In this document: positions 25,147 to 35,517 of the stretch, one piece after another
Position numbering within the stretch: position 1 is the first letter of the stretch
How the letters are laid out: the number at the start of each line of letters is the position of its first letter
Notes under the pieces: generated by a model
Databases searched by the model: none
The model's input: only the letters and a program-made list of their open reading frames with translations
What the model was told of the DNA's origin: nothing
NCBI RefSeq assembly: GCF_050908995.1
Contig: NC_135133.1
Span: 8,102,001-8,166,000 of the forward strand
Direction: 5' to 3'
Source: Andrena cerasifolii
Taxonomy: Eukaryota > Arthropoda > Insecta > Hymenoptera > Andrenidae
Length of the DNA stretch: 64,000 nucleotides
Made by a program: the position numbers and the translations under genes

Positions 25147-25903
25147 TAGTGGCGGATTTAGGGGAAAGGCCCAGGCGGCAAACGTTCCGAGGGGCTCATT
25201 TTTCGGGAAAATGAAGAGGTAGTTTACTAAAAACGGCTAAGTAGTTCAGAAAAGAAAATTATAGTGTTTGGATGAAATCATAATTTTTTTGAAAGATGGG
25301 ATAGGCGCTACAAGCGGTTTATGCTTATATCAATTTTTAAGAAGTTTTTGCAAAGTTACCAATACGCTATTCCTTTTGAAACTCCAAGGGTATTTTTTTA
25401 TGACAGTAAAATTATGATAAATACAAAAGAAATAGAGCAGTAGGCTTAAATAGGTTATTTTTCGAGGTGCAAAACGGCGCCGGTTGTAGACAGCGTCTCT
25501 GCTAGTTATTTGAAACTGACCGCTACAATTTTTTCCACTTTATTTAACAATTGTACGAACATGGATTATCGCAGAAATTCGCGCTCTATTTCTCTGAAAA
25601 AAGTGGTTAAAATTAACAATTTATATAAACCTATTTACCTTCGGAGGGATATTACAAACTAAAAGTGTGCAAAGTTTGAAGTTGGTCTGTCAAATAGCTT
25701 CGGAGTTCTCTGCGTCAATTTCGAAAGCGCGGTTTCGAGAAGAGCGAGTTTAAAGTCAAGCAAAAATGCCGCGGGCTAATCTGCTATTCCTCTGCCATAC
25801 AGTATAGACCTTCTGCTTCCTCAAAAATCGCGTTCTCATGGAATTGTTGCCGCCTGTGAGTTCGGTCGATTTATAGGGTCTCCTCGCCTTAGATTCGCCA
25901 CTG
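25147..25903. mobile_element. hAT-like non-autonomous element, decayed
   Basis: The left end TAGTGGCGGATTTAGGGG and the inverted right end CAGTGGCGAATCTAAGG match at most positions and fit the hAT end pattern YAGTGGCGGATYTAGG. The flanking octamers GCTGTCGG and GTCGTCGT agree at only 5 of 8 positions, so the duplication is decayed or the borders are off by a base or two. The 757-base AT-rich interior has no useful open frame. Confidence 0.55.
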
Positions 25904-26926
25904 GTCGTCGTCGCGATGATCCACCCCGTTGCAAAAATTCAGGCGCAATCGAGACAAACAATCGACTCAATCGAAAGCAGTGCGTGCACGATGCGCTCCA
26001 AGCACCGAGACAGAAGTATCACTCGCGAGCACCTAGTGCGCAGAGCGGGCCAGGAGAAAGAGGCCTCCGGCCCGTTCCCACGTGGAAAATATCCCGGTAT
26101 CTTTCGATCAACGAATTATCTCGTCATCCACGGAATCCAGGACACCGCGCGCTGCATGGCGCTGGTAATCGGGCGCGCGAGTGCGCCGCGGCGATTTATA
26201 TCTCGCGGGTCTAACGGATCGTCTAATCTGGCTCGTTAGTATCGATAACACGGCCCCCTCGCGCGCTCCTGAAATCGTACGCGAGCGCACGCACGCGCTC
26301 GCCACCGTGCATACGCGCAGCGCGTCCACGTGCCCCCCTAACCGGCGCGCTTCGCGTTTTTCCCCCGCGAAATTAAGGTCAGCCTGGTCGTTTTCCTCTC
26401 TGTCTATTTTTTCTCCCTCTCACTCTGTATCCCGTGCTCTCCCGCTACGCCCGTCCTCGTCTTTTTGTCCCCCGACGAGAGAGAGAGAAGCCTCGCCTGC
26501 CCGTGGGAAACGCGTCGGAGGCTGCTCTCCGCTCCACGAGCGCGGCCAGCCGCGTCGATCGATCGTGTCGACGCGCGCTTTTCACGTTCCACTTGCCCGA
26601 TTCGAAAGATTGCGTCGCACCTCGATTTTCACGCCGCACCGCTGCGGGCACGATTTCTTTGCGCTGATTTTTGTGGGCTCTTTTCCGGGGGCTCGTAGGC
26701 TCGTGGATAAGATTTCCGGGGGCGTGGCGTTGTAGCTCGATGTCGCATCGGAGTTTCAGGAGATTGTTTGGTATCAGGCTTCGAGAAACACGGGTTCGAG
26801 GATAAATCGAGAGTATCTGACGCTCTAATTAGAGACTTCTTCTTTGTTGGAAGTTTCGGAAGGTTTCGGGTGGTTGGAGGGAAAAATTATTTATTTATCT
26901 AAGGGACTACAGCTCTTTGGTGCGTT

Positions 26927-26963
26927 TTAACCCTTCGTGGTCGCACGGGGTTCGTCGAACCCC
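26927..26963 (+). mobile_element. Single piggyBac-like end (TTAA plus subterminal hairpin)
   Basis: TTAACCCTTCGTGG is followed 16 bases inside the TTAA by GGGGTTCG-T-CGAACCCC, an 8-bp stem with a one-base loop. Layout and spacing copy the hairpin end of the MITEs at 9133 and 32239, though the sequence differs. No matching right end was found downstream, so this is a decayed or truncated element or one whose other end has diverged. Confidence 0.5.
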
Positions 26964-28756
26964 TGGCAAATGATTTTTGGACTTTGCCCAAATTTTTGTA
27001 AATTTTTAGACCTTGGTATTAAAATTTCAAACTTTCAGGAGGCCCCCTTTTACGGGCTGACCATTTCAACGAAACTTACGATTTCTTAGGCATTTCCGAT
27101 AATTTGATTAAAAACTGTTTTTAATAAAAGTTAGATTTTAAAATTCATAAAACTGCTGTGGTGCAACACTGCTGATACCTCGCAAGTAATTAACTTCTTT
27201 GATATTACGATTTACAGTCTTCCATTCCGTTTTATAAAATGGACTAAGCTACCCCTCCTTACTCCACCGTTTCGTTAAATGCTAATGCATCCTCACAATT
27301 TGAATCCGTTTGGAAGAGGCGCTCGGCGAAGCCGCGACCTCTCCCCGTTTCCTTCGCGTTCGTCCCATTTGTTTGTTAATTCTTGGGCGTGGGCTCGAAG
27401 GCTGCCGTTTTCCACAATGTGGTTGTCGACCCTGCGCTATCGCGAAATTACGTCGACACCGAGCACGAACGCGCCGTGGACACGCAACCCCTTCGCCCAT
27501 GGTTTGCATACGCGCTGCCGCCGCGCGTGTAATCGCACGTTACTTTTCCCTCCCTCTGCGGAAACAACCGAGATATCGCCCGAGCCCGTGGAAGATTGTC
27601 GCCCGATGGTGATGAATCGCGGCGCGGAAAGGAAGTATCTGAAACTTTCCGTGGGGGACTCCATCGCGGGGCTGGCCACCTTTTTCCTCTTGCATTCCAG
27701 TATCTGATTCGAACTTCCCAGTTGGGCAAAGAACCGACTCTCCCGCCCGCGAAACGCGCCGCAAGAAAGGAAACTCATACCTGCGCGAAATTCCGTGCAA
27801 AATTCTTGAATCCATAAATCTGTAAAAAAAAAATATCCACAACTCCCGACGCATCTATTCCTCGATAAAGTCCACGTGTCGCGCATCAGCTCGAGCGAAT
27901 TCAAGCGCGCGAGAGTCAGCTTTGAAGTGGCGAACGCAAGAATTCCCCCGACAGCCACGAGCAATGATTCAGAACGACCAGAAAGGGCCATTTGTCGAAC
28001 GTTTTCGAGCGGCCCTCCGTGCCCTTGTCGTCGTGATTACCGCGCAACCAACAAGCTTATTAACATGCATACCCCCCTCCCCGTTCTCGTGCTTGGGAAT
28101 CGTCGCGAAGAACGGATACCTCGAAGTTAATTAATCGATCACAGAGGCCGCGCGGGGAAGAAAGGACACGAAAGGCGCGCGCAATTTTCGCGGCCGCTTG
28201 CACACCGACGAAACAGCGCGAGTCCGACACAGAGAAGCCGTGCACACGCTCGCGTAATTTCCAGCAGACGTTTCCCGCTTGCCGGAGATAACGCTAACGA
28301 GGCTCAGATAATAACGCCGGCAGTCTAGACAGTTAATTACAAGAAGTCCTTTGGAACAACGCGGCCGCGCGAGCTTTCAGCCTCGCCGCGTACTCTTTCA
28401 GGTGGCAGCTGAAGTTTCGCTGCGGCGAGCCTTTAGGGACCGCCTCTTCGACAATTAACGGACTCGAAAATGGCCCAAGGATCCAGAGGAGGCGGTTGGT
28501 CGGGTAACCGAACGATCCGAGCCGCTCGAAAATTCTGCTTGGGGAAGAAAAGTGAGCACACACGAGTGGACCAATCTTCTGCGATTAGCGGGATGTTACA
28601 AACGGGGTAGTTCGAAGCATTTGTGTATGTTGAAATTGCTTGGGATACCTGAATGTTCCAATTTTCAGAGATACACGATACGCGAATATTTTTCTGGCTT
28701 GTTTTCTTCGAAACCTTCGCGGTTTTCTTGGGCCATTTGAATTTTGTTTGCGGTAC

Positions 28757-28964
28757 CAGAGGTCTTTTAGGCGGGGGTGAAAAAGTAGCGAAGTCGTTCG
28801 TCCAGAATTAAATTAATTTATTACAAAATAAACGTAAATTAAAGCGCGACGTAATTCCGTATTATACGGCCCGGGTTATATTAATTCCTAACCACGTACA
28901 TAAATTCAAAATTCGGTTCCACTATTTATAGCCCTCTTTGAATGAAATCCTAGCTACGCCCCTG
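28757..28964. mobile_element. hAT-like end fragment
   Basis: On the minus strand the right edge reads CAGGGGCGTAGCTAGGAT, a typical hAT-type terminus. A weakly similar CAGAGGTCTTTTAGG marks a possible left end. The flanking octamers do not match, so borders are uncertain and only the right end is supported. Confidence 0.33.
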
Positions 28965-31900
28965 CTTTTGAGTTGTCAAGTTTTTCCGAGGTCCTAACCC
29001 AGACCGAATTTTTCCCCATAATTTCAATTTTTCTAACGCGTCACGAGCGGGTGGAATATCAACTTCATTAATTACCTTCCTTCGTTTTGTAACCGAGCCC
29101 TACGTCGACACCGATCGACCGACTTTCTCGCCAAGAAGCGACGAATTTCAGTGAAGTCCTTCTCGAAATGTGTCGCAGAATCGGCGCGTCCGTTGCGTAA
29201 CTGTCCGTTTTCCAGGAAACCCTCCCCGCCATCTCGCCCCACTCCGTTTTTTCCCCCGATTCTCCCGATTGCATAACGCGACCGTCTGCTGACCCGACGG
29301 TGCCTCTTGATTTTCCTCGCGCGGAGCGACAAACACGGGAAAACGCGCGTCACGTTTTACCGCCGCCGCGGCGTCCGCGACGGGCGATGACGAATTATCA
29401 GGCTAACGCGAGCGCGAATCCGACGGCGCAGACTATAAACAAGCGCATTATTATGACGACGACCTATCGATAATTGTAAACGCTGACACTGTTTAACAAA
29501 CTTTTTTTCCCCACCCTAAACGTCGCTCGGGCGGTTCTGGGGTGGGGGGTTGATTCTTTCGGCGCGATCGACGTTGCGAACAATCGGCGCGTTATCGGCC
29601 CCCGTCCTCGGCATTATTTGCAGATCGGGGGCAACGCGCAGATACGATGTTATCGCCGATGGTTTCTTTCTGCGGTTTATGGGGTCGCGAGATCGGACGC
29701 GGCGACCTAGATTCGCCCGAGGAAAAGAATATTGTCAACTATTTTGCCGCGCGAGGCGCATCGATTCTTCCTCTGTTTATCGAACTTCAGCCGCGTTTTG
29801 GCATACTTAATACGCGAACGATCGACTATGCATGAGCAGCGCGTGCAAAGTTGGTAATTGGTGGTGCAGTCGAAACGAATCGTTTAATTAAGAACGATGG
29901 GCTCGACAGGTAATGTTTCATCGAAGCGTTTAAGCTCACAATAGACTTTCAATTTTAGCGCGCGCTTCCTAAAATATTCCCACAGGTGCGTAAAGAGTTG
30001 TACTGTATTTGGAGATATTACTGTGAAATTGTGCAGCAAGCAGAAACACACGAATTATTCCCAACAAGCAGAGACAGAAAGCTCTTTATCATTTTTCGAT
30101 ACGAGTGTCCGTTCTCGAGCTATAAGCAATTAAAATTTTCGAGGCCCCACTTCCGGCGCGCGCTATTTAAATTCCGACGGCCTGACCACGGAACGGTACA
30201 GTCAAAGCGGCGATACACAAGAAACAGTCTGGAATCCACGTTCGCGCGCAGTGATGCACTTAACAGTCTTTGTCGCGATGCAAAAAAGGCTACTTTCGAG
30301 TTTTTGGTAAATTAAAAGCTTTTATAAAATATATTTATTAGCTTCAGGGGGTACATGTTGCGAGCAAAATTTTCCCCAAAATATCATGCAAATGTATTGA
30401 TTATCGTAGCCACAGTAGTTGATGGCGTGGTAGATCTTCAGAAATTTGCACGTCGAGCGTTGCACCGATGCAACTAAAACAAAAATTTATAACGTTTCCT
30501 TAAAATGTGACGAAATATCTTCAGTTGTACATTTACGTTTAAAAGAAATAAGGATTGCTTACAAAGTAGCTGAATTTTTAAATCTCGAAAATCAGTAAGA
30601 AAATTGCCATTTTTTTCAACGTTACGAAGAAACTAATTACCCAATCAAAAACTCGTTACGCATAACTGAAAGCAATCTTATTTACAGCTGGCATGAAAAG
30701 CCTGAAATAAATCGGATGAAAATTAACTGAGTTCTCCGTACGCCCGATTTGAAAAACGTCATTTCGAGAAAATCGCGTTCGAAATTTTAAGAGGAGCTCC
30801 GATTACTGCGAACTGCCGATTTCGGGCTTTGCACTACCTGCGCTAAACCATCTATAACTCCATTATTTCTGCGAATTTTACTTCGGCACATAGGGGCACA
30901 TTATTGAGACCCCAAACATTAAAATTCGATTTTTTCGAACGGTCACGCTGGTTTCCCCATTTAGCAGAAACCATAGATCTGATTTTTTATGACTGCATTC
31001 ATTGCGCGGACGAAACAAAAGGTGTACACTTTCACTCCCGCAGTAGAGGAAACCGGCAATTTTCTTCGCAGCTCTGCGCACCAGGGGAAACAGACGCGCG
31101 GCATTATAAAATTGGCAAACAGGTTGTTAGATCTTTAGCCGCGTATCTCGGTCTTCCTTCCCATTTAGAGGAAAAAAGTAACTCGCGGCGGAGAATCAGC
31201 GCCGGCCATCTCGGCCGATAAATCGCGGAACTGTCAAGGCGCGTTGGCAGTTGCAAAATTGCGTGACGCGGCGCGATCGCACCTGGATAAGTCGTGTTTC
31301 CGCGTTTACGTTTCCCGCGACGCGTTTACAAATTTACGTCTGGCTGGCACGACGGTAATCGTCGCTAAACCGAAGTCCACGGACAGCGAGGATCGAGCCC
31401 CGCGTGCTTTTTATCGCGACTCACGCGCGGTTTTCCGTGCCCACCAGCTTCGAAGAAGAACGAAGCTGAAACGCAGAATCAGTAATCTAAACCCACCGTT
31501 CTTTTCTGGACGCGAAGCAACGATTTCTGCGTGGACGAATATGCGAGATGGATGAAGTAAGATTCGGGGGCTTTAGCAGTCGGAAAGCTTGATTACGTTG
31601 CGTAATAACGCTAATTCATTCGTGGCTTTCGACAACGCTGATCTTCCGTTTGAGATTAGGAGAGCCGCAACGGGAAATTCGGGATTACTGTGGAACTGTC
31701 CAAAACACTCGAGGCGAGATACCGCGGCCGGTGAATCTGTGATCTCTGTTAGGTATTTTCTGTAGAGCTCATAAATAATCGTTGATCCGGGTACCTCGAA
31801 ATCTATGGCAAAGCTCCTCGAGATACGGGAGTAATCGGGAATCTCTATCAAATAATATCGGCAGATATTGCCACGCGCAATTGCCGATCTCCGTTCGAAG

Positions 31901-32238
31901 AAAGTCGTCTATCGCGCGAGACGGGACCCCAAGGATATCGAAACGATTGATAATCTCTAACAGATAATTGTCACGTCTAATCGCGGTTCCGAATCATTGA
32001 AAGTCCGTTTGCACCGTGCCATAGGCATATCTAGGCGGATATTGAAGTGATTGATAAACTGCATTAATCAGGCGTCTCTGCTGATCCCGTAAATAATTGA
32101 GTTTCGCCGAGGGTCCGCCAGGATTTATCTAATATTAGTTGATATTACTTAGGAAAGCGATTAGATCCCATTGGTACAACTGAAAGCGATAAGCATCAAA
32201 TACGTCGGTGTGCAATGAAATAACGCTACCTCGCAAGT

Positions 32239-32526
32239 TTAACCCTTAACTGGTATCCTGGGGTCGCTCGTGACCCCAAGCACGCAAAGTTCGATGTACA
32301 ATTTTCGGCTGTCTAAGTTGGTAAACTGAATTTCTAATTAATTTCATAATAATAGTTTAACTTTCTACGCTTCTATTATTTTATACATTACCTAAGATGA
32401 AAATATTCATAGTGGTTGCTCTAGTGTCGACTTTAAAAATTTCTGTGTCCTTTTTTATTTGGGGTCTGCCGCGACCCCAGTATACCAGTCACGTTTGCCA
32501 AAAACAGCATACCAGTTAAGGGTTAA
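32239..32526. mobile_element. piggyBac-type MITE, copy 2 (inverted relative to copy 1)
   Basis: TTAA on both sides, start CCCTTAACTGGTATCCTG, end CCAGTTAAGGG. The interior matches the reverse complement of the copy at 9133 along its whole length, including the block TCTACGCTTCTATTATTTTA. The subterminal hairpin GGGGTC-GCTCGT-GACCCC starts 17 bases inside the TTAA. A further TTAA-plus-hairpin end lies only 70 bases to the right (32596). Confidence 0.87.
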
Positions 32527-32595
32527 TACACCTTTCAATCATTCCTCCGAATCTCCAGAACACAAACGGTACATCATCAAGGCCCCCTTTGATCC

Positions 32596-32625
32596 TTAAC
32601 CGGTGACGCGGAGTCTAGAAGACTC
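32596..32625 (+). mobile_element. Possible piggyBac-like end next to MITE copy 2
   Basis: TTAACCGGTGACGCG is followed by GAGTCT-AGA-AGACTC, a 6-bp stem starting 11 bases inside the TTAA. It resembles the other TTAA-hairpin ends in layout. No second end was found. Confidence 0.33.
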
Positions 32626-32758
32626 TTGCAGAATTATTTCCCCATATTTTCCTTCTTTTCGTCCGACCTTGGTTTACAGTACGTCGCGTCATGAAAATAA
32701 CTTCTAGCGGTGTTGAAGAAATCATGCAAATGTGTAATAAAGTCTGCGACAACCCCTG

Positions 32759-32849
32759 TACCCTAGTAGCATTTCTGGTTGGCCCACAGTATCCCCAAGT
32801 TGGAAATTAGTTGGCCATCAAAATGCCAACAATAAATGCTACTAGGGTA
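32759..32849. mobile_element. Tiny MITE (about 90 bases) with TA flanks
   Basis: TA-CCCTAGTAGCATTT at the left matches AAATGCTACTAGGG-TA at the right as a perfect 14-bp inverted repeat with TA on both sides, as expected for Tc1/mariner-type target sites. Further in, GGTTGGC and GCCAAC extend the symmetry, so almost the whole unit can fold. Confidence 0.72.
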
Positions 32850-33809
32850 TATGTTAAAAACAAAATTTAAGCTTGACAATGTGAAATTCTTAAGGAGCAG
32901 CGTGCGAGGCTCCACGTCACCGTTTATGCGACGAAGTGAAACGTCACCGGGTAGGGGTTGGAGCTCCCCAAAACTGTAGCAAAGTCCAAACCCTATGCAC
33001 CTGCAATTCCAAAGATCTTCCCCTGCACACCCACCCGGAAGCACCCACAGCTGTTTCCATTTGCACCACGCCCGGCCTCCGTTCGTTACAGCCGTCTGCG
33101 GCGTTTCGCAACAGCCGTTAAACAATTCCGCGCAGCCTGTTGCAAACGGGAAGCTCCGTCGCCCGGCTAGACTCTAGAATCGCGCGGATTCTTGGCGCGG
33201 TCGCGCCTGTTTGGCCTTAAGGTCGTCCGATAACGAGTCGCTTACGTCAGTCGAGAGACAGCCGACGCGTTCCTCTTCCCGTCCCTGTCCCCGGCGGCGC
33301 GCAGTTTCCTCCCCGTCCGCCCCCGGTCGCCTAATCGTCCTATCTGGCCCTCTTCTCTAGCCAAGTCGAATCGAGACGGCCAGTCGCGCGGGCTACGCGT
33401 CGCGAGGCTTCGGCTACGGGCGCGCTCGCTACCAGGAACAGATCCGTCCGCCCTCGGCCTTGGACGCTAACGATAATTGGCATAGGCGACCAGACGCGTC
33501 CGTCTAGCGCACCGTCGCTAGATCGCAGATACACGCGGCTCGATCGAGATTAACGGATCGCCTCCGACTGGCCCCAGCGAAACGGCTCGGTCCGCTCCGC
33601 GTCCGCCGAGTGGTCGGACGCGTGGGCCACGCTGCCAGGGATCGAGATCGCGCCGGCCGTTGGTAGAAGATCACGAGAGATTACCGAGTAAGGGGCCCGC
33701 GGAGCGGTCTGCTTTCGAGCCGGGCTTATCGGTGCCTTCGATATTTTCGGCCAGGCTGGGCGAAGGTTATTCGGTTATCTCGATGATTACCGTGGGACAG
33801 CTTCGTGTT

Positions 33810-34111
33810 CAGGGGCGGATTTTTGTTTGGGTGCAGCCTGGGGCGGAAAATTTGCGGGGGCAGCAAATTTTGAGGGGTGGAATATTTGGGGGAGCGACAA
33901 GTTTTGAGGGGCGGTAAATTTTGGGCGAAAGAAATTGGAAGGGGTTTAAACACGGAGCCTCGGCTAACTTTAAAAACAATTTACTTTATTTTCCTGCAGC
34001 GAATTAGCAATAATATATTGAATTAATCTTGAAATTGTCTCGACTATTTGGAATTAAAATATTCGACGATATTTCGCGGAACGGGGCGCCTAATCTCCAA
34101 ATCCGCCCCTG
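33810..34111. mobile_element. hAT-type MITE with perfect 8-bp target duplication
   Basis: The terminal inverted repeats begin CAGGGGCGGATTT at both ends. The perfect 8-bp duplication TTCGTGTT lies at 33802-33809 and 34112-34119. CAGGGGCGG-type ends with 8-bp duplications are typical of the hAT superfamily. The left half holds several imperfect internal repeats of a GGGGC-AAATTTTG pattern. No transposase is encoded. Confidence 0.87.
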
Positions 34112-35120
34112 TTCGTGTTCAGACGTCGGAGATGGTTTCCACCTATTCGAGACCGAGAGATTCGTTGCTAGAACCGAACTGGGAACTCCGACTCGGTGGA
34201 ATTTATGATGTGGGAATCGCGCAAGGCTCTCCATTCTCTAAACCTCCAATAAAGCTAAGAGTACCTACGGCTAGAGATTGGATTGCCGTTTTACCTGCCC
34301 GATAAAGTATGGCCGCCGCCGAGGCCACGCTGCCTGGTTATCCTTCCGCCAAGTCGCAATCGGCGCTCGAGCAATGAATTCGTTGCCGTTTCCGCCAGCC
34401 TGTAACGGTCAGGCGATCTCATTCCGCACGGCCGAAGGAGACCAAGGATTTCGGATTCACCGGTAGAGCGAACGTCCTCTAACGGTGCAAAACTGTTCTA
34501 GCGAGGATAGTCACTTTCGATTTCTCCGCGTAGCCTCGCCAGCGCTATTCCGTCTGCCGTGTGCCTAACGGTGGTTCCTTTTTACCCGCCGCGGAGGGGG
34601 AGGGGCCTTGAACGACCTGGGGCAAGGCACGATCGTGGAGTTTTCGGTTGCGCAAGCCGAGTTCTCGGCACGGCCCGGCGCGATCACGTACCGAGAAAGA
34701 ACGTCGACCCTGGTCGCGGCGAGCCGACGCGGGTCTCGTGACCGATCTCGAGTGTCGTAAAACTCGTTGATGGCTGTCGATCTTAATCTCGAGCGAAAGC
34801 GTCGCCCCGCGTCTCCTTACCTTTCCTACCACGGTATCGCGATTCGAAAACACGCCGATTTCATCTCGTCCAGGCGAAGCTGAATGCGAGGCCTGAAGTG
34901 GGGGCTTCTCTGGCCGAGGCACAAGGGCGCTGGTCGTGGGAAATTAGGCCGTTTCTCGTTCATTAACTTCTGCCGAACCCTTTGCCCACAGCGGCGTTCC
35001 ATTCCGAATCGAAGCGCGAGGTGCTCCGAGGTTTAATCGTAATTATTATTATATTTAACGGGAAATCCCTTAATATACAAGATATATACATAAAACAGAG
35101 CCTATACCGTCTAAGTAAAT

Positions 35121-35145
35121 ATTAATTAATTAATTAATTAATTAG
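35121..35145. repeat. (TTAA)n tract
   Basis: Six consecutive TTAA tetramers, shortly upstream of the solo LTR at 35216. Confidence 0.9.
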
Positions 35146-35215
35146 CCACACGTGAATTTGCTATATGACTAAATAATCTCGCTCGAAAAGAGCTGAGCGA
35201 GCCTATGAAAGGGTC

Positions 35216-35517
35216 TGTTGGAAATTACTCCGCAGAGGTTGAAAATAAATGTCACACTATAAACACAACTATGGTTTATTGTATAGATAGACAATGCACA
35301 GTGTGTCCACGTATTAATGTTAGTTGGTTATATATAAAAGTATACAAGAAAAAAGAAACTTTAAGAGACGGAACGCGATCTGCACGGTTTGGTCACAATT
35401 TTCAGACTGGCTACGGTCGTCACCTTATGCCCCGGTCAAGACCCTTCGCCCCTCTTCTCCAGAAAAAGAGAAACGCAGCCCCTTAGTCCTAACACTGAGA
35501 CTCGTTGAACTCCAACA
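35216..35517 (-). mobile_element. Solo LTR of an LTR retrotransposon
   Basis: The 302-base segment starts TGTTGGA and ends TCCAACA, and is flanked by the perfect 5-bp duplication GGGTC (35211-35215 and 35518-35522). TG...CA ends plus a 5-bp duplication define an LTR; there is no internal body, so it is a solo LTR left by recombination. Minus orientation is inferred by comparison with the LTR at 42514, which has the same overall plan on that strand. The longest plain open frame of the area (35324-36058) starts inside this LTR and is therefore not a gene. Confidence 0.85.

Larger units (their letters stand above)
25904..32238. other. Non-coding stretch with a few TE ends
   Basis: Alternating CpG-rich (25.9-26.8, 27.3-28.3, 29.1-29.8, 31.0-31.5 kb) and AT-rich DNA. 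Only the TE ends at 26927 and 28757 are supported. Confidence 0.55.
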
